Assembly: GCF_030864355.1 (NCBI RefSeq)
Contig: NC_083396.1
Location: 2,170,001 to 2,234,000, forward strand
Direction: 5' to 3'
DNA from: Cutaneotrichosporon cavernicola
Taxonomy: Eukaryota; Basidiomycota; Tremellomycetes; Trichosporonales; Trichosporonaceae
Length of the DNA: 64,000 nucleotides
Position numbers and translations under genes: made by a program. Shown here piece by piece: positions 44,956 through 54,640 of the stretch. The stretch's first letter is position 1. Every line of letters starts with the position of its first letter. The notes under the pieces are model-generated. The model was given only the letters and a program-made list of their open reading frames with translations. It was not told where the DNA came from and made no database searches.

Positions 44956-46099
44956 ATGTACGGCGCATCTGCTGGATCGACCAAGAACCGGCGCGCCGCC
45001 CGCTTCGGTGCCTTCCAACCAACCCTGCGGCCGCCTGTAATCCACCGGCGTCCGAGGGACGACGCAGAGGCGCAAAGGTGGGTAAATGCCATCTCATCTC
45101 AAACGGCTGTTGCTAGCTTGTTCACTCTACATACCTGTCTCCCTACTCGCTTGGTGGTTGAATTTCTGGGCTGATGGCAGGCTATACAACCACGTACGGA
45201 CAGGTATGTCGCTCGTCCACCCCCCTTCTCTTCGCCTCGTTTCGCCTCGCCTCCCCTTCTCTTCGCCTCGTTTCGCCTCGCTCAGTCTAGCTCACCGCAG
45301 TCGCATTCTACCTCGACGCAGCGCCCGTGCTGTCTGACCTCGGACTGCCGTTCCGCGCCGGCCTCGACGATATCATATCGCTCGTGCCGCTTTATGGCGA
45401 CCTGGTGTCTGGTATCATGCAGCTGTACCAGGTTTGGCTGGCTTGGATCTTTGGCGTCCCTGTTGCCGTGTGTGTGCGCATGGTGAGTGCGGGTGGACGA
45501 CGTTGTCAGTGTGGTCTCACCTCTGCCCCTCCCTTCCTATGCCCCTCCCCTCCTCTGCCCCCCACCTGCCCCTCCCCTCTCCTCCTCTGCCCCCCACCTG
45601 CCCCTCCCCTCTCCTCCTCTACCCCTACCCCCTCCCTACCCCCTCCCTACCCCCTCCCTACCCCCTCCCTACCCCCTCCCTACCCCCTCCCTACTCCCCC
45701 CCCCCCCCCCCCCCCCCGCTCACACAGATCATCAACGTCCTCCTCGACATCGTGGTCGGCATCATCCCGATAATCGGCGACATCCTCGACAACCTCTGGA
45801 AGGCCAACCTGCGCAACCTCGCCCTCCTCGAGGACTGGCTCCTCACAGCGCCAGAGTACCACATCCTCCTCATGCCTGACAGCAACACATACCTTCCCGA
45901 GCCGCGCAAGCCAGGAGGACGCTGGAACGCGTGGTTCGGCCCCACTGGCAAACGCGAGGCCGAGGACGAGCGTGAGCGCGAGCGAACGACGGGCAAGGTG
46001 CGGCGTACACGCCGAATGGCGCGTGATGAGGGCGAGTACGCCTTTGGCAGGGCGCCGAACGGGACGGCGCCAGACGTCGCACCGGAGCCTCTTGACTAG
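44956..46099 (+). CDS. DUF4112 membrane protein
   Basis: Predicted 232-residue protein, exons 44956-45077, 45181-45203 (23 nt), 45301-45482 and 45728-46099. The DUF4112 signature is clear: LPFRAGLDDIISLVPLYGDL in the first hydrophobic repeat, then VCVRMIINVLLDIVVGIIPI and DILDNLWKANLRNLALLEDW in the second. The N-terminus is Arg-rich and the C-terminus charged. Function is unknown; fungal members are small integral membrane proteins. The 23-nt exon is required to join RLYNHVRT to VAFYLDAAP in frame. Intron 3 (245 nt) holds an unusual polypyrimidine minisatellite and 22-C run. Confidence 0.85.
45540..45717 (+). repeat. C-rich minisatellite and poly-C run in a DUF4112 gene intron
   Basis: Six tandem 11-nt units TACCCCCTCCC occupy 45626-45691, followed at 45696-45717 by 22 consecutive C. 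Before that, two copies of a longer CCTGCCCCTCCCCTCTCCTCCTC-like unit occur. All lie inside one intron, ten bases upstream of its CACACAG acceptor. Confidence 0.9.
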
Positions 46100-46265
46100 G
46101 TCCCCGTCACTACTAGATTAGACACAAGATGCATTACGTTTACCAAATCATCCGACGGGCCGACGAAAATACTCCCGCTCGCGACTGACTTTGATGTCAA
46201 CAAAGCCAAAACAACACCTCTGTTATCGCCATATCCCATCTTCATCTCCCATCTCACTATCCAAC

Positions 46266-47736
46266 ATGACAATCCTAGTCCACCCCACCTCACTATCCCT
46301 CCTCAACCCTCCGACCCACCTCTCCCTCCCCTCCCGTTTCCCCCCCTCTCCCCCGCGCTCGGCCGCCTCCCAAAATGGCAACACATTCATCTGGGCCGGC
46401 CCAACTGTCTGGGAATACGACGGCCGCGGCCGCCGCGTAGGCGAACTGACACTCCCATCTGCGCCAACTCAGATTGCCCCGTTTTCAAGAGGCGTCGCAG
46501 CAGCTTTGGCGGGAGAAGTACGGATCTTCCGCCGGGCAGGGAATGGAGCTGCACGATGGGCACTGGCACATACGCTCCAGGTTGGGGGTGTTACGGCAAT
46601 GAGTGCGGGAGAAGGAGTGCTCGTCGTTTGTGCGATGGAGGTTATGGCTTTCGCAACTGAGAGTGGGGTGCGCCTTGATCTGCCCGACGTCGAGGTTGAG
46701 ATGGTACGTTCAACGACGACGACCGACATGACAATCCTCTGCCCCGTGCAGTCACTTTCCCACCACATGCTCCCCGTCCATCCTCTCCCCCCTCCCTCCT
46801 TAACCTCTCCCCCGCTCACCCCAGCCCGTCCGCACCCTCACCGTCGTCGATACTCCCATGCCGTCCTTCCTGATTCCCACGCCGACTGGCCTGGCAAAAG
46901 TTGACCTCACCGGCAGCGTCTCAGCCCTCCCCCTCCCTCTTCCAGGCATCACGGACGTGGCGGTGTGCGGCGAAACCATCGCGGCCGTCGGCGGGGAGAT
47001 GCTCGCGCTCGACAGCGACATCATCGAGCTTGGGAAAGAAGCGGCAGGCGTGGCATTCCTCAATCCTTCTACTGTGTCCGTGTGGACGACGGAAGGCGGC
47101 CTCCTCCTTGTCGATGTCGAGAGCCGCGATGTGGCGACGACAGAACACAAGCGCGTGCTCGCCATCCACCCTTGTTCTGTGAGTTGTTTAAAAAAATCCT
47201 GCTAATCCAGATTGTGAAGGCGAGATCGCGGGCTGCGTCTCAACGCGTCCTCGCCGAACGAACCAACGTCCCTAAGAAAGTTGGGTTTGACAAGCGGACC
47301 GTGAGCGCACCCGATCCCCCCTCTGTGGCTAGTACCGCCCGGATTCGGCCTGCCAACCTTTCCCAAGACCCAGACCAGACAATCAGCACTGTAGCCCCTA
47401 CCCCTCTCTCGGCCAAGGAACGCACACACTCGCGGGGCGGATCACTCAACTTTGTCAAAGAGGAGGACGATTCGTCTACCCCCTCCCCGACCTCTGAGGA
47501 ATGGCAGGGAGGGCCAGGATGGGACGTCGTCGAGGAGCTCCGACGCGAGATCGGCAACCTCCAGATGGACATGCTGCGCATGGGCCGAGGTCTGAAGGTG
47601 AGCAATCGGGAGAAGGAGCTGACTCGAGAACGAGATCCGTGTGGCTATAGCGCCGCTGGTGGATGAGCTGCGGGCTAGTCGCGAGACGATTGCCGCGCAG
47701 CAGGCTGAGATTGAGCGCTTGCGGCGGGGTTATTAG
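46266..47736 (+). CDS. NEDD1: NEDD1-like WD40/coiled-coil protein (gamma-tubulin complex recruiter candidate)
   Basis: Predicted 428-residue protein, exons 46266-46703, 46825-47178, 47211-47597, 47629-47736. Residues 1-265 show beta-propeller-like strands (TFIWAGPTVWEYD, GEVRIFRRAG, STVSVWTTEGG) without strong WD dipeptides. A disordered linker follows, then a C-terminal helix: ELRREIGNLQMDMLRMGRGL, and AEIERLRRGY at the very end. That C-terminus lines up with vertebrate NEDD1/GCP-WD (DLQRDIVNLQVEM... and AEIERLREE near its end), the part that binds the gamma-tubulin ring complex. The role in microtubule nucleation is inferred from this match. The last intron (31 nt) ends CTCGAG, a GAG acceptor; it is required to give the conserved end. 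Confidence 0.62.
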
Positions 47737-47775
47737 GGAGAACAGACATGTAATGTATACATAATGCTATTGTGA

Positions 47776-47826
47776 GGCTGCGGGGTACGGGTGGCTGCGG
47801 GGTACGGGTGGCTGCGGGGTACGGGT
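47776..47826. repeat. 17-bp tandem repeat, three copies, between NEDD1-like and CDC26-like genes
   Basis: Three identical head-to-tail copies of GGCTGCGGGGTACGGGT lie in the 220-bp gap between two convergent genes, 40 bp after the NEDD1-like stop codon. Confidence 0.9.
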
Positions 47827-47956
47827 GGTCATGCTGGGTATCGTCAGAGATGTGGAGGTTCGAGGCCGAAGCAAAGTCGCAAAGGCGCAAAGAGCACACA
47901 TGGAGAATTGTACTTGGGTGGCTATTGATGGGAGCTCGTCGCCAAGGATTCTACCA

Positions 47957-48313
47957 TCAGCGCTGCCCAAACTCGGCAAACTCACAAATATACCCAATGC
48001 GCTCCTGTGCAGTCATGGCGGCGCGCCGCCGCCGGCGCTCCTCCACAGCCTGGTCGGCCGCCGCCACCGGTGCATTCTGGTTGGTGTTGTTATGATTGGT
48101 ACGCGACGCGCGAGACCTTGACGACGCATTGTGCTCGCGATCGCGATCCTTACGCCGCCCATGCGTCCCACCACTCGTGGTGGGCTTGCCACTGGCCTGG
48201 ACGCCGGCCTGGGCCTGGACCTTTGCAGCCTCGCGCTGCCGCTCCAACTCGTCCTGCAGCGCCTTGACGTCTGCGGGCCGCAGGCGGATCGATGTGGGGT
48301 TCAGTCGGATCAT
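47957..48313 (-). CDS. CDC26: CDC26-like anaphase-promoting complex subunit
   Basis: Predicted 118-residue intron-free protein. The N-terminus MIRLNPTSIRLRPADVKALQ fits the Cdc26/Apc26 signature (M-[LI]-R-x-x-P-T-x-I-x-L-x-x-x-D), whose extreme N-terminus binds inside the TPR superhelix of Apc6/Cdc16. A helical, charged segment and a Ser/Asn-rich middle follow. The C-terminus, RRRRRAAMTAQERIGYICEF, looks conserved but I do not recognise it from Cdc26. It is longer than many Cdc26 proteins. Only about 15 residues carry the identification, so this stays provisional. Divergent from the PRA1 gene with 229 bp between starts. Confidence 0.6.
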   Translation of the reverse strand: MIRLNPTSIRLRPADVKALQDELERQREAAKVQAQAGVQASGKPTTSGGTHGRRKDRDREHNASSRSRASRTNHNNTNQNAPVAAADQAVEERRRRRAAMTAQERIGYICEFAEFGQR

Positions 48314-48404
48314 GCGTTGTGACGAGGTGAAATGAGGACGGTGACGGTGTGATGTTTGTTTTCTGTAGTTGGGAGTGGAGTGGGGCAGTCCGGAACCAAT
48401 TGGC

Positions 48405-48410
48405 CACGTG
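48405..48410. promoter_or_regulatory. CACGTG box, CDC26-like/PRA1 divergent promoter
   Basis: Single palindromic CACGTG roughly midway between the two start codons at 48313 and 48543. Confidence 0.45.
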
Positions 48411-48542
48411 AGCAAGGAACAATCACAGCTTGGTGCCTGGACACCGCGGCGCAGCAATCTCCGCCACCAACGATTAGAACTTTGCTTGTAAGTTGACAAG
48501 ACACTCTACCTCACCTCATCACTCTCAATCCTACCTGCCATA

Positions 48543-49387
48543 ATGGAGATTGTCGGAAAAGTCGCTGAGGGGCTGCAGAACTTCCGGGTGAGTTGGTGGA
48601 GGAGGAGTGTGGAGGAAGCAAAGCGGAGGAAACAAGGAGAGACGCTGTACACCTCGGACCAAGCTGACAACAGGAGAACCGGTTGTCGGGCCTCAAGCCG
48701 CCGCAGGAGTTTGTGAGTCTTCCAACGGGAGAGAGCGTGGCTCTGACATGCCAACATGTCCGCCATGCCCCGGCATCTCCAGCCTTGCGCTGCTTTGCGC
48801 ACACCCGCTCACATCAGTTCGACCACCGCCAGCTCTCGCGCCCGCGGGACATGAACGAGGCGACGCACCGGGTGACCTACAACACGCGTAACTTTAGCGG
48901 CAACTACTTGCTCATTGTCGTGATTCTCGCTCTGTGGGCTCTGTGAGTGGCTCCTTGCCTCGAGGACAACTTGATGGCAGCTGACACCAGCCTCACTAAC
49001 CCGCTCCTCCTCATCGTCATTGGCCTGTTTGCAGGTGGCTTTGCGGCCATCAACAAGTTTGGTGAGTGGTAGTTCTAGCCCCGGCTCGCTTGTGTATGAT
49101 AGAGCCGGATTCTGTCTTGAGAGACAAGAACCCTTGGCCCACTCGCCACCTCGCTGCCCTCACACTAACGCACAGGCGCGGACCCCGTCACTGTCGGCAA
49201 CCAGGTCATCACTCAGAAGACGCTGTACATTGCCCTTTTTGTCATCGGCATCCCGCTCCTCATCATCGCCGACCCATTCAGCTTCTTCTTCTGGCTCATT
49301 GGCTCAAGCGCGATCCTCATCCTCGCCCACGCGGTCCTCATGGAGCCCGGAGTCGAGAGCGAGTACTCGTCTGTCGAGCAGGTGTAA
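48543..49387 (+). CDS. YIP3: PRA1 family protein (prenylated Rab acceptor, Yip3-like)
   Basis: Predicted 163-residue ER/Golgi membrane protein that binds prenylated Rab GTPases. Exons: 48543-48587, 48674-48712, 48818-48942, 48991-49061, 49176-49387. The conserved core PPQEFFDHRQLSRPRDMNEA spans the second intron, then RVTYNTRNFSGNYLLI leads into two hairpin hydrophobic segments (LIVVILALWALLTNPLLLIVI and LYIALFVIGIPLLII), as in PRA1/PRAF proteins. The acidic C-terminus ends ESEYSSVEQV. Five exons for 163 residues make it one of the most intron-dense genes here. Confidence 0.92.
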
Positions 49388-49445
49388 AGTCACCTGGCGA
49401 TCGCACCAATCTCCTTATAATACATCTCTAGATGCATCCGTAAAT

Positions 49446-50903
49446 CTAAGTAATGGCCTGTACACGTCGCGGCGTCACGTCCTTCAAGCGCGGGAAGCCT
49501 CCCATCCCGTCTGGACGGGGCCGCATCACCACCTGCCGCTGCGAGTAGCTAATGTTGCCCATGAGCAGCCCTTGGTCAATCAGGCTGGATAAGACACAGA
49601 TGACGTCCTCGAGAACGAGGTCTTGTTCGAGCTCGCCTGATCCAGCAAATGCAGTCCGTGCAGCCTCCTCAAACACCCACGTCGGGCATCGGTTGCGTGG
49701 CGCACTGGGCTCGGCGTCGTAGTAGGCCTTCAATCTGGTGTCAGCTTTGTCGCCACAAGAAAGCTCACGCGTGGCGGAAGAGGTTGCGCCATACCAGAAT
49801 CTCGCCCCGTTCAAAGAGGAGGAGCCAGATATTCTGCGCCCGCAACCATTGCCTATGCTGTTGGACGAGTGCGCGCCATCGGGCAACGTCGCCATTGCGG
49901 AAAGCTTGGACAAGGGCCGCAAACACGGCGAGGTCGTACTCTTCCAATACTCCAGGAGCTGGAAGGGACCCCGTGAGTAGCGCAGCGGGGATGAGTTTGA
50001 TGAGGATGGATCTGGGTCAGCGGCATCCTTGGACAGACTTACCGCCGTTGCTGCCATCCATCCGGGCAAACACTCCACGCCTTATCGAGCCAGCCTCTTG
50101 CGAGCCGAAAATCGAGGAGGACAATGCCTAGCCTCCCGCGCCAATAATAGCTCTCGGCGAGCACGCCCGCTGGGACGCCGCGAGTGATACGCACTTGTTC
50201 GGACGGAGATAGGTTGCTCAACGTCTTGGCCAGTTCCGTTGCCTGCGTGTGTAATCGACGCACACTGTATATCCTAAATAGGAGGTTGGCGAGTGGCCAC
50301 AACGCGCCCGAGGGGGAATATTGCGATTCAGACTCTTGAGACCATTCACTAATCGGGGCGGCCACGACTTGCATCGATCGTTCGAGGGCTTGTCGAGCCG
50401 TATCTCTAATACTGCGCGGGGACGAGGGGTCGCGCATCGGAGCTGTGCTGTGTGAAGCCGCGATATCGGAGAGTTGGACGATTCTTCTACACACCCCCAT
50501 CACTAGGGGGGTTAGGAAAGCATAGTTGTCTTGGTAGAGTTTGTGTACATGTCTGGGTGAGCTGGGTTTTGAGAGAGACGCACGAATGGATAGAGAGCAT
50601 GTTCTTCAAGGCCGCGTACATCTCGGCCTCGTTTTCTGCCGGCCGATCCCTCACGAATATCAGAACGGTCGAGAGAATAGAGGCAATGGGCCACTTGATA
50701 TCTTGTGGCAGTCCAGCAATGTTCAGGCTGCGCATGATTGCTTTAGGTGACAGTTGGGTGTCGGGATCTTGCACGGCCTGGTGTAGAAGCCAGAACAAGG
50801 GATGTGATTCGGAAAGCGGGATGGTGTCGGCTAGGTTGTCGCCGTGACCCACGGCAAATGCCATGGCAACTGTACTGTAGAATGTTGCGAGCATGTCGGC
50901 CAT
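49446..50903 (-). CDS. PCI-domain protein, Csn12/Thp1 (PCID2) family
   Basis: Predicted 448-residue helical protein, exons on the minus strand 50903-50549, 50502-50043, 50011-49769, 49734-49446. The TPR-like helical N-terminal half includes LMGVCRRIVQLSDIA and AESYYWRGRLGIVLLDFRLA; the second half has the ILIKLIPAALLTGSLPAPGV lead-in and a winged-helix PCI module with LLLFERGEILVWRNLFRHAL, as in Csn12 and Thp1/PCID2. Thp1 acts with Sac3 in the TREX-2 mRNA-export complex; Csn12 is its paralogue and COP9-associated. The sequence does not let me separate them. The first intron uses donor GTACAC; an alternative donor GTGCGT 40 bases upstream with a later acceptor also keeps frame but deletes the LMGVC helix. 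Confidence 0.78.
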
Positions 50904-51074
50904 GGTGGGTGAGGATGAGAGAGAGTGTTGACAAAACAAATGTCGATTGGATTACATCTCTTGTTTCAAGTGGAGGTGTCCGGTGGAGGCCTCCACCAAG
51001 ACCAAGACCAAGCTCCCCATCTCTTCCTCCAAAGAGATGGTTCTCTTCATCAGTCTTATCCACAACTTTGTACA

Positions 51075-52454
51075 ATGTCCGACACCCAGCTCAATGTCCT
51101 TATTGCCCACTACCTCGCCTCACACGCCCCCCAAGCACTCCACCCCTTCCTAGCAGCAAGCGACACCCCTCTTCCCGACCTATCCAACCCCCCCAACCCC
51201 GACCTGCTAACGTTGGTCACCGACGCGCGAGCAGCTGAACTCGCCGCCAAGCTCCAACACACCCACCTCGCCCCTGTCGCAGACCTCAAATCTCTCCTAT
51301 CCGAACCCCTTCCCCAAAACGACAAGTTGACTCGAGTTGCGCGGACATTCGACCATATTTCAGATGGAAACCTCACCGCCGTGGCCGTATCCAACCTCCC
51401 TCGCCGGTCATTCAATACTGCTACTGCGGAATACGAAACCCGGCAAGAGAAAAGTATCGTCGTGGGGGGGGCGGATCGGGCCGTTCGTGTGGTCGACTGG
51501 AACTCGGGCGAGATTGTCCAGATGATGACTTTCAAGGCGCCCGTTCTGTGTCTAGCGATACATCCCACCAACCCACGCTATATTGTTAGTGGGGCCATGG
51601 ACGGAACCCTCTCTCTTTCCGATACGATCACCCATTCTACCCTCCAGACATTTAGTGGGGCCAAGTTTGTCGTTCGCGTAGCCTTCTCATCTGATGGACG
51701 ATACCTCGCATCGGCGAGCTATGATAAGAGCGTGAGCGTGTACGAAGCGGTTGGGGCAGCGCACCACGCGCGTACAGGTAACGACGACGCCGACGCGTGG
51801 TTGCATGCCCTGGACTCTGGGGACGATGCCGACGCTGCCGCCGAGCCCGAGCTGCGATACCAACTCCGACACAGAGTCGAGACCGAGAGTAACCCCGAAG
51901 CCCTCCTCTTCCACCCCGCCTCTACGTGGTTGATGTACACGCAACGCGCGAGTCCGGCACTGCATTACCTCTCCCTTGGGGATTGGGAGACTCGCTCAAA
52001 GAGCTTCAACGTCCACGCCCTCGACAATCATGTTTCGTTTGCCGTGCTGGACCTCGCTCTCCATCCTTCTGGGCGGATCATTGGGGCAATTACAGGCGAC
52101 CATGCTGGTCCTGGCGCGGAGAGGGTTTTGCTCTACGGCGTCGAACCAGATGAAACTGAGCGCCTTGCTTGTCTTTGGACTCGGAGTGAACCGGACGCAT
52201 TCGTGCTCCCCCGCCTCGCTTTCTTGCCCTCTGGTCGCGGGATCATCACTACCAGCGCCAGCGGCGAACTTACCCTCCTCACCCTACAGGGCGAAGTGCG
52301 GAGTAAGCTCAAGGTCCATGCTGCTAGGGAGGGTGTCACCGGCACGAGCGATGTCGTGCGCGACCTTGCCGTTGCTACCCATGGAGAAGGAGGTTGGGAG
52401 GTCGTGAGCGTCGGGTACGACCGTACCATCAAGATGACACTTGGGCGTGAGTAA
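51075..52454 (+). CDS. WD40 repeat protein of unknown function
   Basis: Predicted 459-residue intron-free protein. The first 30 residues (MSDTQLNVLIAHYLASHAPQ) look like a LisH-type helical pair. From about residue 95 there are WD40-type blades: SIVVGGADRAVRVVDWNSG, NPRYIVSGAMDGTLSLSD, GRYLASASYDKSVSVYEA, and at the end VVSVGYDRTIKM. A 35-residue acidic insertion (DDADAW...DDADAAAEPE) interrupts the propeller. I do not recognise a specific orthologue. Divergent from the PCI gene with 171 bp between starts, convergent with VMA2. Confidence 0.82.
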   Translation: MSDTQLNVLIAHYLASHAPQALHPFLAASDTPLPDLSNPPNPDLLTLVTDARAAELAAKLQHTHLAPVADLKSLLSEPLPQNDKLTRVARTFDHISDGNLTAVAVSNLPRRSFNTATAEYETRQEKSIVVGGADRAVRVVDWNSGEIVQMMTFKAPVLCLAIHPTNPRYIVSGAMDGTLSLSDTITHSTLQTFSGAKFVVRVAFSSDGRYLASASYDKSVSVYEAVGAAHHARTGNDDADAWLHALDSGDDADAAAEPELRYQLRHRVETESNPEALLFHPASTWLMYTQRASPALHYLSLGDWETRSKSFNVHALDNHVSFAVLDLALHPSGRIIGAITGDHAGPGAERVLLYGVEPDETERLACLWTRSEPDAFVLPRLAFLPSGRGIITTSASGELTLLTLQGEVRSKLKVHAAREGVTGTSDVVRDLAVATHGEGGWEVVSVGYDRTIKMTLGRE

Positions 52455-52580
52455 GTAGATTGTTAGACTATGTATGTCCGTACATCCTTGCGGTTTCAAT
52501 CATCCTTCATCTACTCCGACCGCGCTATCGCGGCGACTAGGGTATTACTCATATTTGGGCGCCACACTCTCCAATCCGCC

Positions 52581-54418
52581 TCAAGCGTCGATGAGGTTGT
52601 CCTCCTCCTTGGTCGCCTTCTTGCCCGACGTCTCCTTGGCCTTGCGGCTGTAGAACTCGGCAAGAATCTTGGGCGAGATACGGTTGAGCGACTCCTTGGG
52701 GAAGATACGGAGAAGGTCCCACGCAATGTCGAGCGACTCAAAGATCGTGCGGCTCTCGTACGCACCCTGGCCCACAAACTCATGCTCGAAGCGGTCGAGG
52801 AACTCGAGCGCTAGCTTGTCGTCGGCACTGAGCGCTTCCTCACCGACGACAGCCTTCATCGACGCCGCGTCCTTGCCGACAGCGTACTTGGCGTACAGCT
52901 GGTTCGAGACGTCACCGTGGTCCTTGCGCGTAAGCTTATCGCCAATGGCGCTCTTCATGAGACGCGAGAGCGAGGGGAGCACGTTGATAGGGGGGTAGAT
53001 CTGGCGGTTGTGCAGCTGACGGTCGACGAAGATCTGGCCCTCGGTAATGTAGCCCGTCAGGTCGGGAATGGGGTGGGTGATGTCGTCGTTGGGCATGGTC
53101 AGGATGGGCACCTGCGTGATCGAGCCGTTGCGGCCCTCGACACGACCAGCACGCTCGTAGATCGTCGACAAGTCAGTGTACAGGTAACCGGGGTAACCAC
53201 GGCGACCGGGGACCTCCTCACGAGCAGCCGAGACCTCACGCAGCGCGTCGGCGTACGACGACATGTCCGTCATGACGACGAGCACGTGCTTCTCAAGCTG
53301 GTACGCAAAGTACTCGGCGGTCGTGAGAGCGAGACGCGGTGTAATAATACGCTCGATGGTCGGGTCGGACGCGAGGTTGACGAACAGGGTCGAGTTCGAG
53401 ATGGCGCCCGACTCGGCAAAGTCCTGCATGAAGAAGCGCGCAGTCTCCATGTTGACACCCATAGCAGCAAACACGATCGAGAAGTTGTCCTCGTGGCCGT
53501 CATGCACACTCTTGGTCGCTCCCGGACGCTTGACGAGACCGGCCTGGCGACAGATCTGAGCCGCAATCTCGTTGTGCGGCAGACCTTTGGTCAGCACAGT
53601 GCAAGCGCACGGCCGTGCGAAGGGTTACTCACCGGCGGCGGAGAAGATGGGAATCTTCTGGCCACGCGCAATCGAGTTCATCGTGTCAATGGTCGAGATA
53701 CCCGTCTGGATCATCTCCTCGGGGTAGATACGTGAGTAGGGGTTGATGGGGGAGCCTGATGTCAGTGCCGCTGGCATGTATACACACCGTTGATGTCGAG
53801 GTAGTCCTCGGCCCAAACACGCGGTCCCTTGTCAATGGGGTTACCGGAACCGTTGAAGACACGACCCAGCATGTCCTCGGACACGCCGAGCTTCATCGAG
53901 CTGCCCGAGAACGAGACGCGGGTCGCGCTCGTGTCAACACCCGACGTGCCCTCGAACACCTGCACGATTGCCTTCTTGCCGCTGACCTCGAGCACCTGGC
54001 CGCCACGAACCGAGCCGTCGGGAAGGGTGAGTTGGACAATCTCGTTGTAAGATGGGAACTGGGGTTAGCGCGGCTCGAGTGCAGCGGGTGCGAGATGGAG
54101 ATGGTAGGGTGGGCGCGAGGTTGATTGGCATTCCACCAGGGAGGAAGGTGCAACTTACCGAGACATTGTCGAGGACAACGAGGGGACTGCGGTTAGCTAT
54201 CATAGAGTGGTCATACACACCCGTTGACGGCCGAGACGGTGCGGTAGTCTAGTGTCAGCTTGGAGCGATGAGGAGAGGTGTTAACTCACCGAGACGCGGA
54301 TTGATGTTGAACTCGCGGACCGCGGCAGCCTACTGTTAGCTAGCCATATAGCGTATTACGCATTACGCACGGCGTTGATGTTGGCAAGCTCTGCGTCGCT
54401 GATGCGTGGGTCTGGCAT
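52581..54418 (-). CDS. VMA2: V-type proton ATPase subunit B
   Basis: Predicted 513-residue non-catalytic nucleotide-binding subunit B of the vacuolar ATPase V1 sector. Seven exons on the minus strand: 54418-54371, 54329-54290, 54248-54221, 54186-54159, 54058-53788, 53755-53633, 53584-52581; two are only 28 nt. Family blocks are intact: [58 protein letters not shown], and [20 protein letters not shown]. Length equals the family norm. The last intron ends CTGACCAAAG, an AAG acceptor whose use is forced by the conserved [15 protein letters not shown] join. A CACGTG box lies 173 bp upstream of the start, in the gap to NRK1. Confidence 0.97.
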
Positions 54419-54590
54419 GGCTTGGTGTTGTGGATGGAATGGGAACAAGTGCCGGTGGGTGAGTGTTGAGGTGGTGACGGCGGTGTGCAGGGTGGGGTGG
54501 GGAAGGGGGGAGGTGATACCCTGGGCCTTGATACCGACTGGTTGCGTCACACTCCATACATTCATCCGACCCAAAATGACACATCATGCC

Positions 54591-54596
54591 CACGTG
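54591..54596. promoter_or_regulatory. CACGTG box upstream of VMA2
   Basis: Palindromic CACGTG between the NRK1 3' end and the VMA2 start, the only such box in the gap; it is 173 bp upstream of the VMA2 ATG. Confidence 0.45.
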
Positions 54597-54640
54597 CCTA
54601 GCTGATCGTCACTCCAGAGGTCGAGTAATATTACACTATG

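Noticed and set aside
50503..50600. Alternative first intron of the PCI gene with donor GTGCGT and acceptor TGTGTAG
   Set aside because: It keeps frame but removes the LMGVCRRIVQL helix expected in the family; kept only as a second option.
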